A DNA stretch of 64,000 nt from Mesotaenium endlicherianum (Eukaryota; Streptophyta; Zygnematophyceae; Zygnematales; Mesotaeniaceae): contig WELA01006786.1 in the NCBI GenBank assembly GCA_009602735.1, positions 806,056 to 870,055 on the forward strand, in the 5' to 3' direction. Each line of letters begins with the position of its first letter. Positions within the stretch are counted from its first letter, which is position 1. The notes beneath the pieces are model-generated. The model worked only from the letters and a program-made list of their open reading frames with translations, was not told the DNA's origin and made no database searches. The position numbers and the translations under genes were made by a program. Shown piece by piece: positions 33,501 to 44,837 of the stretch.

Positions 33501-33959
33501 GCCTTGCCCGCGCAGGGAAAGAGAGGGGCTTAGAATTCAGGGTTTAGAGGGGAGGGAAAGGGCAGGCACATAAAGTTGGGGCCTTGAGACAATTCCTTTG
33601 AGGGGAAAGGGGGGGGGATAAAGGGGAAGGTGATGGGAGAGGGATCCCACTCCCCTGCAAGCTGCAAGTGGGGTGGGATGCGTGTCAGCTCCAAAGCCGC
33701 ATGAATGGGTCCCACGCGTGAGGGGATGCACACAACTTCTTTCCGGAGAGGAAGGAAAGGGCAGTAAAGGCGAGAAAATCTCGCCCCCTTCCCCTCACCC
33801 CATACGGACTGGGAGACAATGTGTTGGGCGGGGTTGAATGAAGACAGCACCCCCTTTCCTCAAAAGGAAGCAAGCACTTGTTGGCCTAGAGGCAGGCAGG
33901 AGGAGTGATGAGCGTCATTCTTCGGGTTTTGAGAGTAGCGGTTTTGGAGGAGGAGCCCA
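30568..33959. other. Gene-free stretch with low-complexity DNA
   Basis: No gene supported. It contains a long purine-rich tract (32007-32110), a GCA run (32431-32450), and (TG)n-like DNA near 32818-32842. Open frames here are mostly compositional artefacts of the low-complexity DNA. Confidence 0.5.
32007..32110 (+). repeat. GGA/GAG-rich polypurine tract
   Basis: About 100 bases almost entirely of A and G on the plus strand, made mostly of GGAGGA and GGAGAA units. Such tracts can form triplex DNA; no function is shown. Confidence 0.6.
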
Positions 33960-35817
33960 GGGTAGGGCGCACCTGGCAGACAGGTGTCACGACGAGGACA
34001 TGCGGCTGTGCATCCCGGCTACGCCCCCTGCTCTGCACAACCACAACAGGCGGGGCCAATTGGAAAAAGATCCCACAGAGCGCAGACAGCTGGCACTTGA
34101 GCAGTCAGCTGAAAGCCAAAGAGTTTGCTGCAGGGGACAGGGTCTATGCTGAGCTGGGAGGAGGCTGGGGGGCAGATGGCTGGAGCAGAAGAGGCTTTTT
34201 CCTACGCGCAAAGGGTGGCCCCCTTGGCTTGTAGGGCTCACCTGGGGCATACCTGGGCCCCCCCAATAGGGTTGCAGAGGACAAGAAATGTCCATACTTA
34301 AAACACTGGAGAATTTTCAGTCACCGCCACTGCACTCTTGGTTACTTGTTGGGATGCATTTCGCCTGAGGAAGACTACCAGGAGTCTAGGTGAATGCATC
34401 GCCCAAGTGAGTATTTGAAGCTCGAAGTCGGAGGCACAGAGGGGCCCGACTCGATTGAGGGTCTCGTGAGCGGCATAGACTTCCTCCCAGGCTGCCATGC
34501 CTTCCACTGGCCTTGCCTTTTGAGCACCGAGCAAGGGTTTAGCAGCTGTGGGTGTATACGGATGAAGGCATATGTAAGGGGTTTGAGGAGTTTAGGGGTT
34601 CAAGGAAGAGGAGAAGCACCTCAAATGATGATGATGATGACGATGATGTCAGGTCGGCTGCCAGGCGGTCCGCTCCACTCAGCCTCTCGCGCCCCTTTAT
34701 CTAACTCCTCTTTTGAACGGCACGAGCACACCGCCGCTCGCTCAGCAGGAACCAGGCTCATGCTGCCTCGACGAGTGCGTGCATGTGATTCACATGTGGC
34801 CCCCTGGCCAATTGCCAAGCAGCGCCATTCCCTTCTTGGTTTGCTCTCACTGGCCTACAGTCCTCAGCCTCATGCAGCCACAGGGCCGAGAGTGGCGCGG
34901 TGGGCGGGAGGGGTGCATCAGTGCGAAGTCAACCCCAAGGGTCTTAGCAAAGCCGGCCAGGTAAAATATGCAATTAAGAAGGGAGATGCTCGCTCTGGAG
35001 GCCCAGATGCAGCTGCACGTACTGGTTGCAGAGCTGCATGCAGCTGGTAAGGTGCTCAAGGGGTTCTGGAGACATTCAGGGCGGAGGCTGATGGTGCTGG
35101 TGCTGGTGCTGCTGCATGCCTGCATGCTGGGCAGGACCTAAGCTGGTACTACACTGATCGGAGAGTTTGAATACGATATAAAAGATTTAGCATGGTAGGT
35201 GCGGAAAATTCTCTAATTGCTCAGAGGCAAGAAAATACATGTGCCGGGTTCTGCCTGCTGAGAACGTGGAGGCATGTGGACTTGGACACATGCAGGAGAG
35301 AGAGAGATGCAGCTAGCGGATGCGAACAAACAGCAGAACAAGGTAATATTCACGCCAGCTAGAGGCGACCAGAAGCGAGTGGCAGCGGCGACGGATTGCC
35401 ATTTTATTCAGATTTTATTAGTGCACTCGATGTCAAGCAGCGGTACGCACAGTACGGCAGGTACCAGGGTCTTTTAGTGGTGGCTAAGTTTTATGGAGGA
35501 TTGCCAACGGTGGATGACTGTCAGCATGCGCGGAGTCCAGCTGGCTGCAGCTGTATGTTCTTTCGATCCAGAATTCTTCGCGTAAGAAAGATCTACGCGA
35601 AGGTGCAGACCCACACCGAAGACTGCAACACTAGCTGCCGCAAGACATTTGCACGAAATGATGGAGCTCAAAGTTGAAAGATATTGATTCTATCAGCTAC
35701 AATCGAGACTTTAAGACGACCAAGTCATGCCTTTGCTGGATAACGATGTTCCAGCTGCTATAAATGTTGCACTCATTGCTTTCATACACGAAGGGTAGTC
35801 TATTACCTGCTGGAGGA

Positions 35818-38800
35818 ATGAGATCGCTCTCTGAACTTGCTCCATCTTGGAGACCGAACCCAGGGAGACCAAGCCGTGAAACCAAGACATATAGGTACAT
35901 CTTTGTGCTATATGTGCCATATGCTACAAAATCTGAGTAGATGTTGCTTTTGTTACTCTACTGGCAAAGCTTTTCCCCACATGCACCAAGCTCCTATATA
36001 GCTGCAGCAAAGGAAAAATAATGCTTATTATTCTTTACAATATTACTGCATGAAATTTTGACAGACGCAATTTACGATCTGGCCATAAATTGGCCAGTTG
36101 ACGATTTCAATGTTGTCTTTTATTGAGAAATCGTATGGCTTTTCCTTTTCATTTACAGTCCGCTCCTCATTCAGCTCTCATCTTTGTGGATGTTTGTATT
36201 GATCGTTTTGTGTAGGTCTCTGCTAGGAAGCACCCAAGGGCGAAGTTTGGTGGATTTGTGTGAGCTTCCAGGCAGCGGAGATGCAACTCTTCTGCTGCTT
36301 GGCTCTGGAGACATCCGCCATATTCTAAAGACAACTGCTGAAAACGTACCAGCCCTCAGCCAAGGTTCACAACTATGCACCTTGACTTGTTCTCTGCTTT
36401 CAAATATAGCTATCATGCAAGCCCATTTAAGATGTGAATCACATTGACTTCAGACTTTGAAAGACAACCTATATGTGGCCCTTTACCATATTAAATGCAC
36501 GATTGGCCAACAGCCCTTGCCTTTGATTGCCATTTGGTGCTATGACTTTATGATCAGAGAATACACAACAAAGGCTATATGCAGCTCTTTCACATATCAA
36601 GGTCACACAAACTTTGCAAGATGTTCCAAAGGGGCATTAGTACACAATGTTTTCTGTATTGGATCCTCTAGCGCACAGAAGTTGACTTTCTTTGCATGTT
36701 TTTGGGGCTTGATTCCCCAAGCGACGTGCACGCGACTACTGCCCCAGATATATATGCCCAGCCTTCTTGTGGATATTAGGAAATAAGAGGGTACTCTGAC
36801 GCCAGGAGAACAGGAAATATGTACGGCAATTACCTGCAAGCGTACATACGGTAGCATGTTCATGCTTGTGCAATACCAAGCTTTTGCCACAACTTGTGCC
36901 AGACCAGAAGCTGTCCTGCTGCGCTGTAGCAACAGTGCCCAGACTCTTGCATCAAGGGGGGAGGGTATTGGCACGTCAGAAGGTAAGTGCAGATTTAGTG
37001 CTTTAAGGAATTTAAATGGAGCATTAGATCATACAGATTAGAGGAATTTACATGCAATATATAGTGATAATAGCGCTCGTGGGCAGCGCTTGTGCAGGAC
37101 TGCCAAGCTTCTCAAATCACGGGACATTAGGAAGTCTCTATATTGCATGAGAAGACTTCTTTGAATTCAGATTCTTGATCTTGTCTGTGCCTGTGCTGAA
37201 CATATTGCCCACGGGTACATACTCGCAGGCGGGCAGAAGGAACGTCATGTTCTGGCTCAGTTTGAGTGGGGTGTGATTGCAGGCGGGCAACAGAAGAGGC
37301 ACCTGAGGTTCCATCTGAACGATAGCAATGACGTCGTCCTGGCGCGGGCGGCTCTGCTGCTGCTGGTCGCCTCCGAGTGCGACGCGTCCTCGGAGTCCGA
37401 CCTCGACTTCCTGTGGGCCATGTGGTACCACTTGGCGCTGACCAAGGAGCAGGGCGCCAGGCTGTCATGCTACATCAGCAGGCTCGCCAGCTCCTTGAGC
37501 ACTCCAGACCCCACCAGTGTGAGCCTTGTCAATGTGCCCAACACCTCCACCCGGGGGCGCGTTACAAATATCGTCAAGAAATGGCAGGAGTGTCATCCGG
37601 AGGTTTCTGGATTGGGCGCTGCAAAGGCCCGCAGAGACGTCTTCAAGGTGGCTATCATAAGGGAGCGCATGGCTGCCAGGCAGGCGGGGGAGCACATCCC
37701 CGGAATGTTCTCGGATGAGGGATCTGCAGAAGACGTTGACGAGTTCATCAGAGGCCTCAGCTCTCGAATGTCTCCTCAATGCTTCACGGACGGAACTGGG
37801 GGCGTGAGCAAAGCACACCGGCAGGCCTATCAGGGAGAGGTCAACAGGTGGTATCACACGGGGCTGACAGGTCAGACGAGGTCGTCCGCTGCCGCCACTG
37901 CAGAGGAGGGCCTCACAGCAAACGTGACAGTGATAGACGTGAATGCCAAAAAGTGGCCTGAGGACTTTTGGAGCTGTCCCTTCTACACTTACTTTCCTCT
38001 CCCTGCCAAGTACCATCCTGAACTGGGGACACACCCCCTCACCAAGCAGGCCCGGGCTCAGGGCCCCGGCAGCTGCAATGAGACCAACTTCCTGCACAGG
38101 TGCTGCCGCGACGTGCTCAAGGACTGGGTTGTGGGATTTCAGGAATGGACGCAAGCAGGGCGGGTGAACGTCACCCTGTGGGGCGGGGACGCGCTGCAGC
38201 TGTGCCTCTACACGCTCTACCCCAAGCCCGTGGACTGCCCGGAGCGGGAGCATACCCCAGATCCACCAGTCAGTCAGAGCGCTGGTCTTACTCTCAAAGA
38301 GGAAGAGGCCAGGGTGGAAGGAGTGCACGGCAGCAGAGCTGCGGGCGGCGGCTGCAGGTTTGACGCCATCGAGACGTCCACCCTGGCCGACGGCGTGGGG
38401 CTGCTCAACCTGCTGCTGTGCTGCGCGCCGCTGCTCAAGCAGTGAGTCACGTGGCGCCCAGGCCCCAGAGCATAGGCTGACCTGACCAGGAAGGAGAAAG
38501 TGCTAGGCTGTAACCTGTAGGCCCAGCCCAGCACATGCACATCACCCGCTTGCAGTTCTGACTGAGTGAAGAATGCGCACTGATGTTGCAGAGTTGCGCC
38601 GCGCGTGGCTCACGTCTTGCCAGCCTCAAGGTCCACGAGGGACTTGCCTCGCGTCCGTTTAGTAAACTCAAGTGGGTGCTGGCTGAGTGTGCAGGCACGC
38701 GCACGCCCGCCTGGTGACAGGAACAGACCTGTGGTACACGGTAGCGCCCACAGTGAGTGCCTATGCGCAGTTAAGCCTGGGGTTTGACGCGCGGCTGCTG

Positions 38801-41800
38801 CCCTCGCTGCTGGGCCTGCGCCTCTGCAACGACTTCCTTTTTGGGACCTCCTCTCCACCGCCGCAGAATTTCCAGGGCCTGCAAAAGAAGCTGCCTGCCT
38901 CCTGCATGGAAGTGCTCCTCGAATGGGCCCCCTCCTCCGTCAGGTGTGCTGCGACACCTGGCAGCAGCAGCTGCAGCGGATGCGGCCGTGCAAGCTGGAG
39001 CTGTGACAGGGGCTTTCTTGGAGACCCTGCCACAGGGCAGCTGACGCCCCTCACTCTCCTGGGTCTGGGCACCAGATTTGATGCTGGTGCTTCTTTGCCT
39101 CCGGGAAGTGATGACGCAATCTGCGGCATCACAAGCGCTCTGCGGGTCTTCACCCACGTCTGCTATCACGTGGGACCAGAAGAAATTCACTCCGCACTAG
39201 AGGCAATGACGTCCCTCACACTTGCTCTTCTTCTCCTCAGGGTGTGTCCCGTGCTGTCCGACAGCGTGGTGTCCTGCTGCCCTTCCGATTCAGCCGTCTT
39301 CCCCCATCTCCTCCCTCCCTTGCAGCAGGGCTCCCACTCTGCTCAGAAGCTCTTCAGCCATGGCTGGCAGGCGATGCTTGGCTTCTTGGCTCGTGAGAAG
39401 ATCGGCGATTTGCAGGCGTGGAACAGGTGGCTTCTCCCTGCGCCCTCTCAGAGCTTGACAGCCAAACCTATAACACTGTACTCTAAGAAGCTCTTGGGGG
39501 TGCCAAGCTTCACCGACACTTCCGGACCCTTCTTAGGCTGGAAAGGCCACGTGAGGCTGTGCCTGGTAGTGCTGAAAGATGAGGCTTGTCTTAGTTTGTT
39601 CCTCAAGCACCTTCCCAAGCTGCTACAGGCTCAGCTTGTGCGATACGAGCACGACAAGTCGTCGCGTCCTTTATCCTTGGGTCTCCTGCTGCAGAAGACA
39701 GCCGTGCACATCGTCGACAACTTCAGCGTCGCGTGGGACGACAGGCGGCTCGTCTTCCCTCTGCCCGCGGGGCACGGCTTGCCAGAGAGACTCACCGCTG
39801 TGACGCTGACCGAAGTGATCGGGTGCAAACTGGTGGGGGAGCCTGCTCTGCTCTCAGAGTTTGAGAAAGAGGCCGTTCCTGGGGTCTCACAGGAAGGCCG
39901 ACATGAGCAAGCTGGTGCACACAAGGAAGCTGCGTCTCCCGAGCATGAAGGCCGAGGCGGTGGGAGGATCGCCACCAGCAGCAGCTCCACTGCGGGCACG
40001 CGTGTGCCAGCTGTCAGCGTCGCTGCACTCAGCGAGCATGTGGACCGGTACACGGGTACCGTGAGGTTCAAAACTTTGGCCCGAGGTGAAGTGCGGATCA
40101 GCGGGCGCCAGCTGGAGGGGGAGGACTGCTACGAGGACGCCGCCTGGTCCGTGGAGATTGCCGTCGGCAGGTGCGCGCTCTCATGTGTCGTTGATGGGAG
40201 GTGTGGTGCCGACACAGGCAGATAGGGGCTGTGAAGTTTGCTGCATGGGGGGCAGTGCATCACTTGGATATGGCCCAGGCAACTGCTGCCCGTTTAAATC
40301 TCTCTGCTGGTTATATGCACCTAAGTTCCAACTGATTGCACGCGTGTCACTTGACCTTTCTTGCGGGTCCCATGCACGCTTTGCACTGGAGTGTGTGAGA
40401 CCTGCCAGCTGTAGTGCCAGTTCCACGAATTTGTGCCAATCGGCGTCGATCCCACAAGCCCCTTTAGGCTTTGATGGCTCTGCGTGTGCAAGAGCTGCTG
40501 ATGGAGCATGTAGACTTTGGCGCGTGTATGTGAGGACCTGCATTTCAGTTTTGAACGCCGGCAGCACACTTGTGATTCCATATGAGGTTTGATGTTCGGG
40601 GAAGCAATTTCCCTCTCGGGGACTAATCGGCGCACCCTGAGCCCTTCCTGCCGGCCAAGCATTGCAAATATCTATTGCATGAAGCAATTTGCATGAATAA
40701 GAAAACTTCTGGCACTTGTTGAACATGTCGTTGGCACTTTGTCTGACGTGGCTTCTTCTCTGGATGGTCGCAGTGACACGGCGGTGCTGCAGGTGGCGTG
40801 GCCCGTGGTGGTGCAAAGCGCCACTTGGCAGGTGTCACGCAAGCGCGGCACCGTCACCTTCAACCTCCCCAAGAGCGCCACGTGGCCCCCGGTCGGCGCC
40901 AAGAAGCTGCGCATGGAGGCGCTGCAGTCGTGGCCCGAGGGGAGCGCGAATGACAAGAGAATGGAGTTGTGCCTCCAGGGCATGTTCACCTTGGAGGAGA
41001 AGGGTCGTTTGAGCGCTCCCAATTGGGCTATCGTGCAACTGAACTTTTGCCAGTCAGTGCAGACGGTTTTCGAGCGGTTCACGAAGGAGAACCTGAAGCT
41101 TTTCCACGTGAGGGACGTGGCTGTCCCCCAGGAGGTGGCCGACACTCTGACCGTCCTCATGCACGCCGTCCGAGAGGCTCCCTCGGGCTTCCCCGTGCTG
41201 GAGGTTGTGTACAACGACTTCTTCAGGACCAAGAGGATGCGGGAGGAGGGGAAGATTGACTGGAAGGCAGATGCCAGGCACTTCATGAGCATTCTAGAAG
41301 CGACCGAGAGAAATGGACGGACGGAGATTTTGGAGACCTTAGGCTTGGAGGTCACCGCCTTCCGCATGCTCCTGACAAGGTGCTCACACCTTGTGGAGCC
41401 ATCCAGCTGGCAGAGGGGCCACATGGCGCAGCCTGGGTGGATGGCGTCCTTCCTGCCTCTGGTGTACTCCGAGGCAATCTACGGCACAGGCATCGAGATA
41501 CCCGGGTGGCCATCGCTTGCAGTGTCGATGCAGCAAGTCCTGCTCGAGGCTAGCGACGTGGCAAGAGCTGGAGCACAGAGGCTCTTGTCTCAGAAACAGA
41601 AGCCAGCTGGCAAGCCTGCCAGCAGTACACGTGGCACTGCCTCCGGGGCAGGGGCTTCCAGCACAGGCACTACAAGCCCAAGTGAGAAGTCTGCAGGCCG
41701 ACGCAATGGAACCAGTGCTGAGAATGTGCCCAGAGCTCGAGCGCAAGCACCTGATGCAGCTGAGAGGTCAAGCCAAGCAGCCATGGATGAAAGGGAGAGC

Positions 41801-42070
41801 GGGGCGGGTGCACCCAAATCGTGTGACTTGTGTGGGGTTGCAGACAAGAAGGTTCACAGGTGCAACGGATGCAAGGTTGCTGCGTATTGCGGTAGAGATT
41901 GTCAGAAGCGCAACTGGCCTCGCCACAAAGTACTCTGCAAGCCCAGCCAGCCTGGCCCAGCAGGGGGCGGGCGGTGTTCTAAAGAGGAAGGAATCGCGCG
42001 TGGGAGGCTTATGAGCTCACAAGATGTGTATAAAATATATGTCATGGACACCAATGTGGCTGATAAGTGA
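35818..42070 (+). CDS. DUF4470 and MYND zinc-finger protein, copy 1 (intact, five exons)
   Basis: Exons: 35818-35894, 36216-36364, 37283-38441, 38695-40170, 40774-42070. All GT-AG sites and phases agree, giving 1385 aa. The 77-base first exon encodes MRSLSELAPSWRPNPGRP... Residues ~26-130 form a DUF4470-type domain (SLVDLCELP, GSGDIRHILKT, LRFHLNDSNDVVLARAALLLL, LWAMWYHL). About 1100 residues without a recognised domain follow, conserved among the three copies, for example FPLPAGHGLPERLTAV and VSRKRGTVTF. Residues ~1304-1342 are a MYND finger (CDLC...CNGC...YC...C...H...C). DUF4470-MYND proteins are known from fungi and green algae; MYND fingers usually bind proline-rich peptides. The function of this protein is unknown. 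No signal peptide or membrane span is evident. Exon 3 ends at a donor overlapping an in-frame TGA. Confidence 0.82.
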
Positions 42071-43902
42071 AGCAAGAGTCGTTGCGCTTGTGGGTTAATG
42101 AAGATGGCAGTTCAATGGTTTCATCGAGTATTAAGCGGTCAAACGTTACACGTAATAATGATGAAAGTGGTCCACAAGAGATCGCCAACCTTGTTGGCCG
42201 CTCCCAAAAGATGACAAGGTCACTCTTGAAGAGCTTTACATACCAGCTACCACGAACACCTTACTGTTTAGCAAGCACTAGCAAGCTCAGTCTCCTAACC
42301 ATGTGTGTTGCCCTTGACTAGTTCTTCCAGGGTCTACTGATGCGTTTTTCGGGTCCTCGTTCCTTGAGCAACCCATGTGCAAATGCGTTCCATGCGACGC
42401 TATATGCATCTGAAACCTGAAAGTGAAGGGTAAGTAGGCACCAGTTTGCGAGGATGCTAGCGCAGTGAGGATGGCCCAGAACAGCCGTGGACGTCACTTC
42501 ATGGAGAACAAAACTGCTGCAGCCTCCGAGCACGACCAAAAGAGAAGCGATAGGAGTTATTACACCGTCTACACATCCGCAGACAGTTCTAGCTGCTGCC
42601 GCAAAGGTGCCGCAGTAGGTCAATGTCATTGTTGGGAAAAGCTGGCAAGTTATAACAGGCAGCTCCACACACTTTCATTTGGCAAATACATCGACACGAG
42701 CGCATGGATCCAGGAAATAACACGTGGGCGCAGGAGTAGAGCTACAGACTTACTTCATGACGGTACACGTTTGATGCTTGCACACGTGGAGGCCCAAGGG
42801 ATGCTGTGCAGGCAACGAGCCCGTAAGCAGACACTGTGTTTTCAGGAGACGAGCACTTGTGAGGCAAGGCCCCAAGGGCCAAGAGAGGGACGAGGGTTGA
42901 CTTTGAGGTTTAGGGATCGGTGAAGGGGCGGGGAGGAGTCTGGAGAGGAGGGGTGCGCGTGCGTAGGTGCACCAGAGAGCAAGGGAGTGGAGGAACAGGC
43001 AATCACAGACAGCGTAAATTGTCTCATTAAGTTTCCTACCTCCTTCCAAGGGTACTGCTCCTACATAGATCTCCAGCACCCCACTGCGCCCCTTGCCCCG
43101 CGCACATGCCCACCCCCCATGATAGCTCCCTCCACTTGTGCGTTTTGGGCTCAAGGAGAAGCTGCCAGGTGGGAACCTGAGATGTTTGTTGACAAATAAA
43201 AACATGTCGCGAAGGGGGCTTAACGAAGCCAGGTGCCAGGTGGCAGCCCTCCAAGATGGCTCCAACATAAATGAGCTGCAAGGAGCCACGCTCTACAGGG
43301 TGGAAGTGAGGGTGAGGGTGAGGGTGAGGGTGGGTGTGTGCAAACCTCAAAGGGCTTGATGGCAGCCGAGCCGCTCCCATTTGGCGGCCGCCCACTCCTT
43401 CGTGGCAAGTTGCTCTGCTCTTATACATTCATAATGTCACGTGCCGCCTCGCCCATCGATATCTGGCGTAGCTCGACATCGCCGGTGGCTCCGGGTCTCG
43501 GCTCCAGCTAAGTGAGGCTCCTCCCTTGACAGACAGACAGCGACCTTGAGCTGCCACTCCCGGCTCAGCCCTGCAGGCTCAGCCCTACTGGCTCAGGCCT
43601 GCTGGAGCCTGCATGGCTCATGCCCTCGCAGAATGGCAGCCAGCTCAGAGTTGTGCTCGTCTGTCCTGCGTACTTGAGTTTGCGCTCCAGCTGCGGTCCA
43701 TCCTGCCACGGATGGACGCCATCTGGTGGCCCGTAGGGCTCCGGCTGTCACTACCATCACGAGCACCGCCACTCTTGTCCGCACAGCTGTCACCTGCTAA
43801 CGATGGCCACCGCCATTGTGGAAAGAAAGGGAGTGGTGAAGGGAGTGTGGGTGGAACTCCCCCCTTCCCTCCCTCCCTCCCTTCCCCCTCCCCCCCCCTC
43901 TC
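42071..43902. other. 3' flank of copy 1
   Basis: No gene supported. Segments resemble the 3' flank of copy 2 (for example 42860-43800 against 53150-53900). They include several (A)GCTGCCAGGTGGC-type motifs and a short GGTGAG repeat (43306-43334). C/T-rich simple sequence leads into the N gap. Confidence 0.5.
43306..43334 (+). repeat. GGTGAG hexamer repeat
   Basis: About four to five tandem GGTGAG units followed by GGTGGGTG. It is not telomeric (no TTTAGGG). Confidence 0.6.
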
Positions 43903-44799
43903 NNNNNNNNNNNNNNNNNNNNNNNNNNNNNNNNNNNNNNNNNNNNNNNNNNNNNNNNNNNNNNNNNNNNNNNNNNNNNNNNNNNNNNNNNNNNNNNNNN
44001 NNNNNNNNNNNNNNNNNNNNNNNNNNNNNNNNNNNNNNNNNNNNNNNNNNNNNNNNNNNNNNNNNNNNNNNNNNNNNNNNNNNNNNNNNNNNNNNNNNNN
44101 NNNNNNNNNNNNNNNNNNNNNNNNNNNNNNNNNNNNNNNNNNNNNNNNNNNNNNNNNNNNNNNNNNNNNNNNNNNNNNNNNNNNNNNNNNNNNNNNNNNN
44201 NNNNNNNNNNNNNNNNNNNNNNNNNNNNNNNNNNNNNNNNNNNNNNNNNNNNNNNNNNNNNNNNNNNNNNNNNNNNNNNNNNNNNNNNNNNNNNNNNNNN
44301 NNNNNNNNNNNNNNNNNNNNNNNNNNNNNNNNNNNNNNNNNNNNNNNNNNNNNNNNNNNNNNNNNNNNNNNNNNNNNNNNNNNNNNNNNNNNNNNNNNNN
44401 NNNNNNNNNNNNNNNNNNNNNNNNNNNNNNNNNNNNNNNNNNNNNNNNNNNNNNNNNNNNNNNNNNNNNNNNNNNNNNNNNNNNNNNNNNNNNNNNNNNN
44501 NNNNNNNNNNNNNNNNNNNNNNNNNNNNNNNNNNNNNNNNNNNNNNNNNNNNNNNNNNNNNNNNNNNNNNNNNNNNNNNNNNNNNNNNNNNNNNNNNNNN
44601 NNNNNNNNNNNNNNNNNNNNNNNNNNNNNNNNNNNNNNNNNNNNNNNNNNNNNNNNNNNNNNNNNNNNNNNNNNNNNNNNNNNNNNNNNNNNNNNNNNNN
44701 NNNNNNNNNNNNNNNNNNNNNNNNNNNNNNNNNNNNNNNNNNNNNNNNNNNNNNNNNNNNNNNNNNNNNNNNNNNNNNNNNNNNNNNNNNNNNNNNNNN
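43903..44799. other. Assembly gap (897 N)
   Basis: A run of N between a C/T-rich simple sequence on the left and a (GA)n run on the right. It falls close to the border of tandem units 1 and 2. The N length may be an estimate. Confidence 0.99.

Positions 44800-44835
<36 letters not shown>
44800..44835 (+). repeat. (GA)n microsatellite at the gap edge
   Basis: Pure alternating A/G for about 36 bases immediately after the gap, which probably explains why assembly stopped here. Confidence 0.9.

Positions 44836-44837
<2 letters not shown>

Larger units (their letters stand above)
33960..43902 (+). repeat. Tandem unit 1 of the DUF4470-MYND array
   Basis: The 5' flank (33960-35817), gene and 3' flank (42071-43850) all have recognisable homologues in unit 2, and the 5' flank and gene also in unit 3. 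Landmarks in the 5' flanks are a GCTGCAGGGGACAGGGTC-type block (34128, 45393, 55693) and a CCTTGCC block (34510, 45750, 55997). Flank similarity is clear but diverged, so the duplication is not very recent. The left border is approximate. A GATATAAAAG box at 35175-35184, matched by GATATAAGG in unit 3 (near 56770), is a weak promoter candidate. Confidence 0.7.

Noticed and set aside
38443-38445. TGA as the true end of a short gene finishing at exon 3
   Set aside because: It overlaps a consensus GTGAGT donor and the next exon continues in phase in all three copies, so it is read as an intron start. A retained-intron short form is noted separately.
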